Positions 33,271 to 42,629 of a stretch of DNA of 64,000 nucleotides are shown piece by piece (positions within the stretch are counted from its first letter, which is position 1; each line of letters opens with the position of its first letter). The stretch comes from Leptotrichia sp. oral taxon 847 (lineage in GTDB: Bacteria; Fusobacteriota; Fusobacteriia; Fusobacteriales; Leptotrichiaceae), in contig NZ_CP014231.1 in the NCBI RefSeq assembly GCF_001553645.1, positions 124,001 through 188,000 on the forward strand. Reading direction: 5' to 3'. The translations under genes were made by a program, and so were the position numbers. Under the pieces are notes generated by a model. The model worked only from the letters and a program-made list of their open reading frames with translations, was not told where the DNA came from and did not search any database.

Positions 33271-34233
33271 ATGAAAAGAATTGCGATATTAACAAGTGGT
33301 GGAGATTCACAAGGTATGAACACTGCTATAAGAGCCGTTACTAAAGCCGCTATAAACAAAGGAATGGAAGTTTATGGTATAAGAAGAGGATATAAAGGTA
33401 TGCTTGAAGATCAAATCTTTCCATTAACATTGTTGGATGTAAGCGGAATTGCTGATAAAGGAGGAACAATTCTACTATCAGCAAGACTTCCAGAATTTAA
33501 AGATCCTAAAGTTAGAGCAAGAGCTGCAGCTAATTTGAAGAAATATGGAATTGACGGACTAGTTGTAATCGGTGGGGACGGTTCATTCCACGGTGCACAT
33601 TACTTGTACGAAGAACATGGAATTAAAACAATTGGAATACCAGGAACTATTGATAATGACGTAGCTGGGACTGACTATACCGTTGGTTATGATACAGCAT
33701 TAAATATTATATTGGACGCCATCTCAAAATTAAAGGATACTGCTACTTCTCACGAAAGAACATATTTAGTAGAAGTAATGGGAAGAAACTGTGGAGATTT
33801 AGCTCTTTATTCTGCAATAGCAGGTGGAGCAAGTGGAGTTATGATTCCAGAAACTGAAAGTTCAATTGATGACTTGGCAGAAGTAATCAAAAAAAGACGT
33901 TCAGAAGGTAAATTATACGATATAATCGTTGTTGCTGAAGGAGTAGGAAATGTTGTCCAAATTAAAGATGAATTGGCTAAAAAAGTTGACACAAGTATAA
34001 GAGTAACTATATTAGGGCATATTCAAAGAGGTGGGGCACCTACAGCATTTGATAGAATTTTAGCAACAAGATTAGGAGTTAAGGCAGTTGAATTGATAGA
34101 AGAAGGAAAAGGTGGATTGATGGTTGGAATTCAAAGTGAAGAAGTTACAACTCACAAATTATCTTACGCTTGGGAAAACTATTCAAAGACATCTTCAGCC
34201 GATTATGCAATAGCAAATATGTTATCACTATAA
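33271..34233 (+). CDS. pfkA: ATP-dependent 6-phosphofructokinase
   Basis: This 320-residue glycolytic kinase phosphorylates fructose 6-phosphate. The start ATG at 33271 has agaaggagag and matches the family start MKRIAILTSGGD. Motifs include GGDGSFHGA for nucleotide binding, PGTIDNDVAGTDYT with the catalytic Asp, VEVMGRNCGDLAL, and GHIQRGGAPTAFDR. The ATP loop reads GGDSQGMN instead of the common GGDAPGMN, but the glycines are kept. pyk follows 85 bp later on the same strand, a common pairing of the two glycolytic control enzymes. Confidence 0.95.
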   Translation: MKRIAILTSGGDSQGMNTAIRAVTKAAINKGMEVYGIRRGYKGMLEDQIFPLTLLDVSGIADKGGTILLSARLPEFKDPKVRARAAANLKKYGIDGLVVIGGDGSFHGAHYLYEEHGIKTIGIPGTIDNDVAGTDYTVGYDTALNIILDAISKLKDTATSHERTYLVEVMGRNCGDLALYSAIAGGASGVMIPETESSIDDLAEVIKKRRSEGKLYDIIVVAEGVGNVVQIKDELAKKVDTSIRVTILGHIQRGGAPTAFDRILATRLGVKAVELIEEGKGGLMVGIQSEEVTTHKLSYAWENYSKTSSADYAIANMLSL

Positions 34234-34250
34234 TTTTAGTAAATGAATTT

Positions 34251-34268
34251 TCCTGTAATTTTACAGGA
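34251..34268 (+). terminator. Short hairpin between pfkA and pyk
   Basis: TCCTGTAA-TT-TTACAGGA is an 18-bp palindrome without a following T-run. It is more likely an attenuator, RNA-processing or stability element than a full stop. Confidence 0.35.
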
Positions 34269-34318
34269 TTCATTGATATAAAGACAATGAAAGATATTTT
34301 TTAGGAGGAAAAGACAAA

Positions 34319-35746
34319 ATGAAAATTAAAATGACTAAAGTTGTTTGTACAATTGGACCAAAAACTGAAAGCGTAGAAATGCTTACAAAATTGGTAGAAA
34401 GTGGAATGAACGTAATGAGATTAAACTTCTCTCATGGTGATTTTGCTGAACACGGACAAAGAATTAAAAATATTAGAGAAGTTATGAAAAAAACTGGTAA
34501 AGAAATAGCAATTTTGCTAGATACTAAAGGTCCTGAAATCAGAACAGGAAAATTAGAAGGTGGAAAAGATGTATTACTAGAAACTGGTAAAAAAGTAATT
34601 ATAACAACAGATTATGATTTTGTTGGAAATGCTAGTAAATTTGCAGTTTCATATTCTGGAATCGTAGATGACTTGAAAGTTGGAAGCACAGTTTTATTAG
34701 ACGACGGTTTAGTTGGATTGAAAGTTGAAGCTATTAATAAAGAAGCTGGAGAAATTGAATGTGTTGTAACAAATACAGGTGAATTAGGAGAAACTAAAGG
34801 TGTAAACTTGCCAGATGTTTCAGTTGGTTTACCAGCACTAGCTGAAAAAGATATTGCTGACTTAAAATTTGGTTGTGAACAAGGCGTTGATTTTGTAGCT
34901 GCTTCATTTATAAGAAAAGCAGCTGATGTTGCTGAAGTAAGAAAAGTATTGGATGACAACGGTGGAAAAAATATTCAAATTATTCCTAAAATTGAAAGCC
35001 AAGAAGGTGTTGATAACTTTGATGAAATCTTGGAATTAAGTGATGGAATCATGGTAGCAAGAGGGGATTTAGGAGTAGAAGTTCCTGCTGAAGAAGTTCC
35101 ATTTATGCAAAAAATGATGATTAGAAAATGTAACAAAGCTGGAAAACCAGTTATTACAGCTACACAAATGCTAGATTCAATGATTAGAAATCCACGTCCT
35201 ACAAGAGCAGAAGCTGGAGACGTTGCTAATGCGATCTTAGATGGTACTGATGCAGTTATGTTATCAGGAGAATCAGCAAAAGGAAAATACCCAGTAGAAG
35301 CTGTCAAAATGATGGCAACAATTTCAAAAAGAACAGATGAATTCAAAAAATTCAAACCAGTTGCAACACCAGATGTATCGAGTATTTCTGTAACAGAAGC
35401 AATTTCAAGTGGTGCAGTAAATACTTCGAGTGCATTGGATGCAAAATTAATCGTATGTTGGACAAAAACAGGAAGATCTCCTAAAATGATTAGAAAATAT
35501 GGACCAACTGTACCTATAATTGCATTAACTGACAACGACCAAACTGCTAGACAATTAGCTTTAGTAAGAGGAGTTAGAGCGTATGTTGAAAAAGGATTGG
35601 ATAAAACTGATGATTTCTTTGCAAAAGCAAGAGAAATTGCTGCTAACCACGATGAAACAACTAAAGGTGATTTAATAGTGTTAGTAACTGGAATTTCTAA
35701 AGAAGGAACAACTAATACATTAAGAGTAGAAAGAGTCGGAGAATAG
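34319..35746 (+). CDS. pyk: Pyruvate kinase
   Basis: This 475-residue enzyme converts phosphoenolpyruvate and ADP to pyruvate and ATP. The start MTKVVCTIGPKTES, the 'MNVMRLNFSHGDFAEH' region and LLDTKGPEIRTG are clear. IPKIESQEGVDNFDEI contains the catalytic Lys, and GIMVARGDLGVEVP and TATQMLDSMIRNPRPTRAE follow. The C-terminal domain is standard, with no extra PEP-utiliser domain. taggagg lies upstream of the ATG; a second ATG four codons later is possible. A terminator follows. Confidence 0.97.
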   Translation: MKIKMTKVVCTIGPKTESVEMLTKLVESGMNVMRLNFSHGDFAEHGQRIKNIREVMKKTGKEIAILLDTKGPEIRTGKLEGGKDVLLETGKKVIITTDYDFVGNASKFAVSYSGIVDDLKVGSTVLLDDGLVGLKVEAINKEAGEIECVVTNTGELGETKGVNLPDVSVGLPALAEKDIADLKFGCEQGVDFVAASFIRKAADVAEVRKVLDDNGGKNIQIIPKIESQEGVDNFDEILELSDGIMVARGDLGVEVPAEEVPFMQKMMIRKCNKAGKPVITATQMLDSMIRNPRPTRAEAGDVANAILDGTDAVMLSGESAKGKYPVEAVKMMATISKRTDEFKKFKPVATPDVSSISVTEAISSGAVNTSSALDAKLIVCWTKTGRSPKMIRKYGPTVPIIALTDNDQTARQLALVRGVRAYVEKGLDKTDDFFAKAREIAANHDETTKGDLIVLVTGISKEGTTNTLRVERVGE

Positions 35747-35784
35747 TTAAGTTTTATTCTAAAAATTAAAAAGATAATTTATTT

Positions 35785-35818
35785 TGGGAAATAGGTGTAA
35801 ACTGTTTCCCTTTTTATT
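35785..35818 (+). terminator. Terminator of pfkA-pyk
   Basis: GGGAAATAG pairs with CTGTTTCCC (one wobble) and is followed by TTTTTATTTA. Confidence 0.8.
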
Positions 35819-35935
35819 TATTAAATTTCCTATACTACAAAAAATTTTAATTTGTCTTTATAAAAAAATTTTGAATTTTAAAAAAATAGGATATAATAAT
35901 AGTGCAGTACATAAAATTTTCGGGATGTGATAAAA

Positions 35936-36817
35936 ATGAAAAAGTTTTTTTTAATATTAGCACTATTTTTAATGAGCATAAAAATTTATGGATTCACTCA
36001 AAAAGAAAAAATTCAAAAGACTTTGTCAAAAATAGGAATAAAACAAGAAATTATTGACGAAACAGTAAAGCTTAACTACGAAATAAGGGATACACAGTAT
36101 TTTGAAGACGATGAAAAGGTTATTTCTGAAAGGATAAAAAAATTAAAAAAACTTTTTCAAAAGGATGAAAGAAACTATATAGTCTCACAGGATTTAATTA
36201 CGATTTTTGGAGGAAAATTGGGAAAAGACTATAAAAATTATTTGGATTTATTTATAAAATATACTCCATATGAATATGAAAAGATTTTTTCAAAAATGAT
36301 GTATTCACTCGATAACAACGACATTTTAAAATTTCAAAATTACATGGCAGAGATTTCAAAAACTTATAAAAATGTTCCTGTAATTATTGAACTTGCAAAA
36401 CTTTTTACAATAAACAACTTTAATGAAAAGCAGATTCAAACAGAAAAAGTGCTGAATTTACTGGAAGAAGAAAAAGATAGAGAAAAAATAGGTGTTTCAG
36501 ACGAAGAATATCACTTTATGAAACTTACATATTTTTTAAATAAAATTAGAAATTATTACGATAACGGTGAGATTGAAAAAGCTGTTTCAGAATATCTGAA
36601 AAATGTCGATACCATAAAAGTTAGCGAAGAAGTAAAAAATTATAATCTTCGTGCAGAGGTTATCTTATATTTTAACGTTGTACTAATGAATGAACAAATT
36701 TCAGACGATTTAAAGAAGGAAGTGAATATTTCCTATTTGGAAGACACTTGGATAGCTCACAAAATTAAAGAAGAAACTGAAAAAGATAGTAAATTTTTAG
36801 ACAAAATGTTACAATAA
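35936..36817 (+). CDS. Secreted/periplasmic helical protein, paralogue 1
   Basis: The family is unknown. The ATG at 35936 gives a signal peptide (MKKFFLILALFLMSIKIYG) and a mature protein of about 270 mostly helical residues rich in Lys/Glu. The first 35 mature residues (FTQKEKIQKTLSKIGIKQEI) closely match the neighbouring gene 36889-37923 (YTRAENIKDKLSKIGVGQKI). The later part has TPR-like helix spacing without a clear consensus. A GTG three codons upstream is an alternative start. The two genes are a tandem duplication that has diverged. Confidence 0.55.
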   Translation: MKKFFLILALFLMSIKIYGFTQKEKIQKTLSKIGIKQEIIDETVKLNYEIRDTQYFEDDEKVISERIKKLKKLFQKDERNYIVSQDLITIFGGKLGKDYKNYLDLFIKYTPYEYEKIFSKMMYSLDNNDILKFQNYMAEISKTYKNVPVIIELAKLFTINNFNEKQIQTEKVLNLLEEEKDREKIGVSDEEYHFMKLTYFLNKIRNYYDNGEIEKAVSEYLKNVDTIKVSEEVKNYNLRAEVILYFNVVLMNEQISDDLKKEVNISYLEDTWIAHKIKEETEKDSKFLDKMLQ

Positions 36818-36888
36818 ACTAAATTTTATTTTTCAAAAAATGTAGTAACCGTCAAAAATAAAAAACAAATTTTAATATGGAGGCAAAA

Positions 36889-37923
36889 ATGAAAAAAAAT
36901 TTTTTACTTTTAGTATTTTTTATGATTAGTTTAAATGCTTTGGCTTATACAAGAGCTGAAAATATTAAAGATAAACTTTCTAAAATCGGAGTTGGCCAAA
37001 AAATAATAGATGAGACTATAGAGCTTGATTATGAAATAAAAGACAATTTTTCAGAAGATTTTGACAACAAAATGGAAAAATTACAAAATCTTTACACACA
37101 AGATAAGAAAAATTTTTATATTAGTGATTTAATTGCGGCTGGCTATATGCTTTCTGATAAAAAAGATTTTAATAAAGCAAAAGAATATTTAAGTAAGGGT
37201 GAAAAATATAACGAAAGATTTGACAATTTGCTCAATAAAGTTACTTTATACACTATTTTTAATAAAGAGAAAGAAGAAAAAAGATACAAAAATGAGTTAA
37301 AAAGAATGTACAATGGAACACCTGTTATGGATTTATTGGAATTTGTTTATTCTGGAATTGATGATTATAGAAAAGAAGAGGTGCCAAGTAACTCTGACGA
37401 GCTTCCATTCGGATCCTTTTATGATGAAAACACCGGTGAAATCATAAATACAATTGGAGATATTGACGAAAATAACGACAATGAAGACATTGGATTTGAA
37501 GAAAATTTGGACCAAACAAGTAAACTAATTAGAGAAATTTCAAAAGAAGCGGATAAAAATGTAGATAAATTTAGAAGAATTTTAAAATATTTTTCAAGTG
37601 AAAAAATGAAACAAAAATTTTCTTTGACAGATGACATTTATAGAAATTTGGAATTGATTGTAGAAACAAGCAACATCGAGAAAATTTCAGCAAACGAAGG
37701 AATTTTAAAAGCTTTGGATTATTACATTAAAAATGTTTCAAATAAAGCACAGGAAAAGGAATTTGAATTTACTAAAAATAGTGAAATGATACTTTATTCA
37801 ATATTATACATCAGCACATCAGCAATTAAAGATGAAAAAGTTTACGAAACTTACAAAAATAAATTAAAAGCTACGAAAGTGGCAAAACTTTTAAGAGAAT
37901 CTGAAGCAAAAGAAAAGAAATAA
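36889..37923 (+). CDS. Secreted/periplasmic helical protein, paralogue 2
   Basis: The family is unknown. A signal peptide (MKKNFLLLVFFMISLNALA) is followed by a domain starting like the upstream paralogue (KLSKIGVGQKIIDETIELDY). A TPR-like helical region and an acidic insertion follow (about residues 165-210, rich in D/E/N, 'DIDENNDNEDIGFEEN'). The acidic insertion is not in paralogue 1. The chosen ATG has ggaggcaaaa; an ATG 12 bp upstream overlaps that site. It probably shares function and export route with its neighbour. Confidence 0.55.
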   Translation: MKKNFLLLVFFMISLNALAYTRAENIKDKLSKIGVGQKIIDETIELDYEIKDNFSEDFDNKMEKLQNLYTQDKKNFYISDLIAAGYMLSDKKDFNKAKEYLSKGEKYNERFDNLLNKVTLYTIFNKEKEEKRYKNELKRMYNGTPVMDLLEFVYSGIDDYRKEEVPSNSDELPFGSFYDENTGEIINTIGDIDENNDNEDIGFEENLDQTSKLIREISKEADKNVDKFRRILKYFSSEKMKQKFSLTDDIYRNLELIVETSNIEKISANEGILKALDYYIKNVSNKAQEKEFEFTKNSEMILYSILYISTSAIKDEKVYETYKNKLKATKVAKLLRESEAKEKK

Positions 37924-37989
37924 ATAGAAAAAAAATTTTTTAATGAATGAATAAAAATAAAAAAAAGTAAAAAATTAAAAGGAAATGGA

Positions 37990-38580
37990 ATGAAAACAGT
38001 AAAAAAGGAAACAGCAATTGAATTTGAAGAAAAAAAATCTAAATTTATTGGGTATATTAAACCTATTACGACCGTTTTAGAAGCTGACAAATTTATAGAA
38101 AAAATTAGACAGATGCACCCAAATGCAACTCATAATGTTCCCTTGTACCGTGTAGTTGAAAATGGACAGGAATATTTTAAATACAACGACGATGGAGAGC
38201 CATCAAATACAGCAGGAAAACCTATGGCTGAAATTTTAAATATTTTAGATGTCTACAATGTAGCCATTGTCGCAACGAGATACTTTGGCGGGATAAAGTT
38301 AGGTGCGGGAGGACTTATTAGAAACTATGCAAAAACTGCAAAACTGGCAGTAAATGAAGCCAAAATTATAGAATATGTAAAAAAATCAATATTTATAATA
38401 GATTATAAATATGAATACACTACAGAAACAGAAGTTTTTTTAAATAACAAAAAAGATGAATATAAGATTGAAATACTGGATAAAAATTATTCAGACAGAG
38501 TAACTATGAAAATATCAGCAATTAGCGAAATAGAAAATGAATTAAATAATTTTCAAAATATATTAGTGATAAAATTGTAA
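37990..38580 (+). CDS. YigZ/IMPACT-family protein (UPF0029)
   Basis: This 196-residue protein has an N-terminal IMPACT domain with EKKSKFIGYIKPI, 'HPNATHNVPLYRV', DDGEPSNTAGKPM and ATRYFGGIKLGAGGLIRNY. A short C-terminal ferredoxin-like domain follows (YEYTTETEVFLNNKKDEYKI). The IMPACT fold resembles domain IV of elongation factor G and is linked to translation control; the bacterial role is poorly known. aaaaggaaatgga precedes the ATG. recR follows by 31 bp, so the two may be one transcript. Confidence 0.9.
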   Translation: MKTVKKETAIEFEEKKSKFIGYIKPITTVLEADKFIEKIRQMHPNATHNVPLYRVVENGQEYFKYNDDGEPSNTAGKPMAEILNILDVYNVAIVATRYFGGIKLGAGGLIRNYAKTAKLAVNEAKIIEYVKKSIFIIDYKYEYTTETEVFLNNKKDEYKIEILDKNYSDRVTMKISAISEIENELNNFQNILVIKL

Positions 38581-38611
38581 AAATTTTTGAATTAAGGAGA
38601 AAAGTTAAAAA

Positions 38612-39199
38612 ATGAAAAAATTAGATGATTTGATAGATGTATTTGCAAAATTTCCCGGAATTGGAAGAAAAAGTGCACAAAGAATAGCTTTTGATATATT
38701 GGAAAAGAGCGAAAATGAAATTGAGGAAATGCTAAATACGATTAAAACTTCACATTCTGGAATTAAACACTGCAAAATTTGTGGAAATCTATCAGAAAAC
38801 GAAATTTGTGAAATCTGCTCAAACGACAAAAGAGACAAAAACGTAATCTGCGTTGTGGAAGATGTAAGAGATGTAATAGCTTTCGAAAAATCGGACACTT
38901 ATTTTGGACTTTATCATATTTTAGGTGGAAAAATTGATCCGCTAAATGGGATAACCATCGAAGATTTGAATTTAGATAGTTTACTTAAAAGACTGGATGG
39001 AACAGTCAAAGAAGTTATTTTGGCATTAAATCCAGATTTGGAAGGGGAAACGACAAATTTATACTTAACTAAAATATTAAAAGAAAAAAATATAAAAGTC
39101 TCAAAAATTGCAAGCGGGATTCCAATAGGTGGAAATATAGAATATACTGACATTCTAACGCTTGGAAAATCACTGGAAGGTAGAATTGATGTGGAATAA
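38612..39199 (+). CDS. recR: Recombination protein RecR
   Basis: This 195-residue protein loads RecA with RecF/RecO at single-strand gaps. It has the N-terminal helix-hairpin-helix (FAKFPGIGRKSAQRIAF) and the four-cysteine zinc finger (CKICGNLSENEICEIC). The Toprim domain shows VVEDVRDVIAFE, HILGGKIDPLNGI and 'ALNPDLEGETTNLYL', and a C-terminal segment follows. Length is standard. ttaaggag precedes the ATG. It is followed by a strong terminator shared with convergent thrC. Confidence 0.96.
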   Translation: MKKLDDLIDVFAKFPGIGRKSAQRIAFDILEKSENEIEEMLNTIKTSHSGIKHCKICGNLSENEICEICSNDKRDKNVICVVEDVRDVIAFEKSDTYFGLYHILGGKIDPLNGITIEDLNLDSLLKRLDGTVKEVILALNPDLEGETTNLYLTKILKEKNIKVSKIASGIPIGGNIEYTDILTLGKSLEGRIDVE

Positions 39200-39202
39200 A
39201 TA

Positions 39203-39250
39203 AAAAAAACTGTATTTGAATTTATTTATTATTCATTTACAGTTTTTTAT
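39203..39250. terminator. Bidirectional terminator between recR and thrC
   Basis: AAAAAACTGTA and TTACAGTTTTTT form a stem, extended by TTGAAT/ATTCA after a bulge. Both strands end in T-runs. Confidence 0.8.
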
Positions 39251-39265
39251 TTTCAAATTATTTAA

Positions 39266-40768
39266 TTATTTCAAGTTTTTTATGTATTTTTTCACAAAAT
39301 CTTGAATTTCACTTTTATCAATCACATCTGAAAATCTAATTTTAGAATTTCTAACTTCGGTCAATTTTTCAGGAAATTTTACTCCAGTAATTTCTGATAC
39401 TTCATCCAAAATTGCATAAGGTTCTTTTGTATCGTCAATTCCTAACGCTTTTGCAATTGGAGCTGGGAACTTGAATGGATGAGCAGTTGACATTATTACT
39501 GTGTGAATGTCCTTGTCCAAATATTTTTCATCCAATTTTTTGTAAACTGAATAGGCAACAGCTGTGTGTGGATCCATTAAATAATGGTAATTTTCATAAA
39601 TTTCTTTAATCGCACTTACAGTTTCTTCATCGTTTGCAAATTCTCCGTAAAATTCAGTTTGAATATTTTTTAGTTCTTCGTCATTTACTGACAATTCCCC
39701 GCCTAAAAGCAAGTTTTTAATTAATTCGCTTACTCTCTTGCTATCTTCATTTAACGCATAATATAAATATCTTTCAAAGTTTGATGAAAGAAGAATGTCC
39801 ATTGACGGAGAATTTGTCGCATAAAAGTCTCTATTTTTGTTGTATATTCCAGTTTGGAAAAAGTCAGCTAAAACTTTGTTCTTGTTTGAAGCTGAAATAA
39901 ATTTTTTGATTGGTACTCCAAGTTTTTTGGCGATAAATCCAGCTAAAATATTTCCAAAGTTTCCAGTTGGAACTACTACATTAAATTCTTCCCCAGCTTT
40001 AATTGTTCCAGCATTTACCAAATTTACATAAGTCGTAACATAATATATAATTTGTGGAAATAATCTTCCGATGTTAATTGAATTTGCACTTGAAAACATA
40101 ACATCGTGTCTATTTGCATATTTTTTAAATTCATCGCTTGAAAAAATCACTTTTATAGCGCTTTGAGCATCATCAAAATTTCCGTTAATCGCAACGATTT
40201 CTACATTGTTTCCAAGTTGTTTTCTCATCTGTTCTTCCTGCATTGGACTAACTCCATTTTTTGGATAAAAAACGACAATGTTAATTCCATCAACATTCTT
40301 AAATCCTTCAAGTGCCGCTTTTCCAGTATCACCAGAAGTTGCCGCTAAAATCAGGATTTTTTTGTCTTCTTTTTGTTTTTCCTTACTCAAAAGCAGTAAA
40401 TATGGAAAAAGTGATAAAGCTAAATCTTTAAACGCCAGTGTTCTTCCGTGAAATAATTCTCCAAAGCTCACTTTGTCATTTAATTTGTGAACTGGAACAA
40501 TGTTTTTGTCGTTAAAAGTTGTGCTATTATAAGCATTATTTATAGCAGTTTTTATTTCTTTGTCTGAAAATTCTGTAAAAAATAATTTTATAATTTTTTC
40601 TGAAATTTCTTGATAAGATAAGTCTTTTAATTCATCATAAGTCAATTTCACATCTGGCAATTTTTCTGGAATATATAGCCCTCCATCTTCACAAAGTCCG
40701 TGAAGTGTCGCAAAAGTAGAACTTTTTACATTATTAGGATCAGTTTCTCTCGTACTTTTATAGTTCAT
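39266..40768 (-). CDS. thrC: Threonine synthase
   Basis: This 500-residue PLP enzyme converts O-phosphohomoserine to threonine. It has the N-terminal 'YKSTRETDPNNVKSSTFATLHGLCEDGGLYIPEKLP' region of the long threonine-synthase class. The PLP lysine is in FHGRTLAFKDLAL, with LAATSGDTGKAALEGF for the phosphate loop and VPTGNFGNILAGFIAKKLG following. The terminal 'SSAHPFKFPAPIAKAL'-type segment is also present. It stands alone, divergent from a lipoprotein gene. No T-box or attenuator was seen in the 169-bp upstream gap. Confidence 0.95.
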   Translation of the reverse strand: MNYKSTRETDPNNVKSSTFATLHGLCEDGGLYIPEKLPDVKLTYDELKDLSYQEISEKIIKLFFTEFSDKEIKTAINNAYNSTTFNDKNIVPVHKLNDKVSFGELFHGRTLAFKDLALSLFPYLLLLSKEKQKEDKKILILAATSGDTGKAALEGFKNVDGINIVVFYPKNGVSPMQEEQMRKQLGNNVEIVAINGNFDDAQSAIKVIFSSDEFKKYANRHDVMFSSANSINIGRLFPQIIYYVTTYVNLVNAGTIKAGEEFNVVVPTGNFGNILAGFIAKKLGVPIKKFISASNKNKVLADFFQTGIYNKNRDFYATNSPSMDILLSSNFERYLYYALNEDSKRVSELIKNLLLGGELSVNDEELKNIQTEFYGEFANDEETVSAIKEIYENYHYLMDPHTAVAYSVYKKLDEKYLDKDIHTVIMSTAHPFKFPAPIAKALGIDDTKEPYAILDEVSEITGVKFPEKLTEVRNSKIRFSDVIDKSEIQDFVKKYIKNLK

Positions 40769-40937
40769 AACATACCTCTTTCATTTTCATTTTTTTACAT
40801 AGGATAATTATACTATTATTTTTTATAATATGCAAGATGAGAGACAAAAAAAATAAAATTTTAGCTTTTATATAAACGAAAATATGGTATAATTTAAGTA
40901 AAAAGAAAAACGTTTTATTGGAAGGATTATAATTTTT

Positions 40938-42341
40938 ATGAAAAAAATATTTTTAATTTTATTGCTGTTATTTACGGTTGTGTCATGTGAATTAGAAGAT
41001 GCCAGAGAAGCTTATAATAAAAAGGAATATCTAAAAAGTATAGAATTAGTTCTCAATTATTTTGAAACAAATCCCAAAAAAATTAATAAAATCAAGCCTG
41101 AAATAAAAAATGAAATTATGGAAAAGTTTTTGAATATTACAAATCATTATAAAGCGATGACAGGGAGTAGTGATTTGAACGAAAGACAGAAAGGTTATGA
41201 AGAATTGGTTAAAATTTATGCATTATTTGATACTTATAAAAATTCTTCAGCTTTTTCGGATTTTCAGCAAAAATATCCTTTGGATGAATCTTTGAATAAT
41301 ATTGAAAAAATAATTGCACAAAGATTAAAAAATAATAATTATAATTATGAATATTATGGTTATGACCATTTTAAAGATGTGACACATGATATAAATGATT
41401 ATTATGAAGATATTTTAAAATTTATTGAATCTATGGAAAAAAATTCAAAAATATCTAATGAAATGGCTTTAAAATATGAACAAATAAGTAAGCAGATAAA
41501 TAAAAATAAAGCTAATAAATTTATCGAATTTGCTAATGCAAGCGAAAATAAAAAAAATTATAGAGAAGCACAGAGATTTTACGAAGAAGCTGATAAAATT
41601 TTTGTAATAACTCGCCAAGATGCAAAAAAAGTCTCAATTAAAACAAAGGAATTAAAAGGAAAGGCTGATTTACAAGCAGCAGAAAACGCATATAGTATAG
41701 CTTTATCAAGCCTTAAAAATGCTAAAACTAGAAATGACTATAGAAACGCAGTTTGGGATTTAGAAAGAGCAAATGAACTTGTTCCAAATTATAAAGATTC
41801 TGTAAGTTTGATTTCAAAATATAAAGATAAAATTTATGTAAAATACAATATTTTTGGGTGCAGCAATAGCTGGGTTGAAAAATATCTAGATAAAAAATTG
41901 GAAAATGTCATTGGTAAGAAAACTTCTGCAAATTCTGCTGAAGTTCAAATAAATTGCAGAGTTACTGATAGCTATAATATCTCTACATTTCCTAGCAATA
42001 TTGAGAATCTGAGAGAAATAAGGGAAATTGTAAATAATGCTGGTGAAAAGGTTACAAAAGAGTTTATATTTCAAAAAATTAAAAGTCTAGCAATCGAAAA
42101 AATAACTTTTAACTATGAAATAGAAGTATCAGGTCTTGTAAAACAAAGATATTCAAATAATCTTTCAGAAAAAAATGAGGTGCATTCACTCCAATATATA
42201 GGAGATATTCCAAAAGAATATAAAGATAAGGATAAAATAGAAAAACCTTTAGGTGAAACCAGAATGAAAAATAAAATTTTAGAAAAATCTAATTTAGAAA
42301 AAGAATTAAATCAAATAATTGATGCGATAGATAGGTTATAG
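40938..42341 (+). CDS. Lipoprotein with TPR-like helices
   Basis: This 467-residue predicted lipoprotein has signal MKKIFLILLLLFTVVSC, and the lipobox cysteine is Cys17. Residues about 18-260 are helical and resemble TPR repeats ('AREAYNKKEYLKSIELVLNYFETNP'; 'KNYREAQRFYEEADKIF'). The C-terminal 170 residues form a more globular part with a Cys-containing 'YNIFGCSNSWVEKYLDKKL' and no known motif. An extended -10 (TGG-TATAAT, 40885-40893) and gaaggatt precede it. It is probably anchored in the outer or inner membrane. The specific role is unknown. Confidence 0.6.
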   Translation: MKKIFLILLLLFTVVSCELEDAREAYNKKEYLKSIELVLNYFETNPKKINKIKPEIKNEIMEKFLNITNHYKAMTGSSDLNERQKGYEELVKIYALFDTYKNSSAFSDFQQKYPLDESLNNIEKIIAQRLKNNNYNYEYYGYDHFKDVTHDINDYYEDILKFIESMEKNSKISNEMALKYEQISKQINKNKANKFIEFANASENKKNYREAQRFYEEADKIFVITRQDAKKVSIKTKELKGKADLQAAENAYSIALSSLKNAKTRNDYRNAVWDLERANELVPNYKDSVSLISKYKDKIYVKYNIFGCSNSWVEKYLDKKLENVIGKKTSANSAEVQINCRVTDSYNISTFPSNIENLREIREIVNNAGEKVTKEFIFQKIKSLAIEKITFNYEIEVSGLVKQRYSNNLSEKNEVHSLQYIGDIPKEYKDKDKIEKPLGETRMKNKILEKSNLEKELNQIIDAIDRL

Positions 42342-42629
42342 TTATGAAAAATAAAATAAAAAAATTAGTTAGCGTATTTTTCTTTTTATCAATTATCGAA
42401 AAATTCCAAAGTTTAAAAAATATTTCAAGTATTTCAAAATTGTAAAATTTTTCAAAAATAAAAAATATTGAAATAGAAAAAATATTAATAACAGTATACT
42501 TAAATTTATATTTTACTAAAGGAGCTTTTAGTGAATTTATAGTAAAAAAATTTAAATGTATTTTTTTATAATGCTTGTATTTTTTTTATTAAAATGTTAT
42601 TATAATAGACGGGAGAAAGATAAAAACTT

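Noticed and set aside
42344-42460. Small frame after the TPR lipoprotein gene (about 38 codons, MKNKIKKLVS...)
   Set aside because: It has no clear ribosome site, is low in complexity and has no recognisable product. It may be a remnant but cannot be supported. The rest of 42342-42629 holds nothing recognised.
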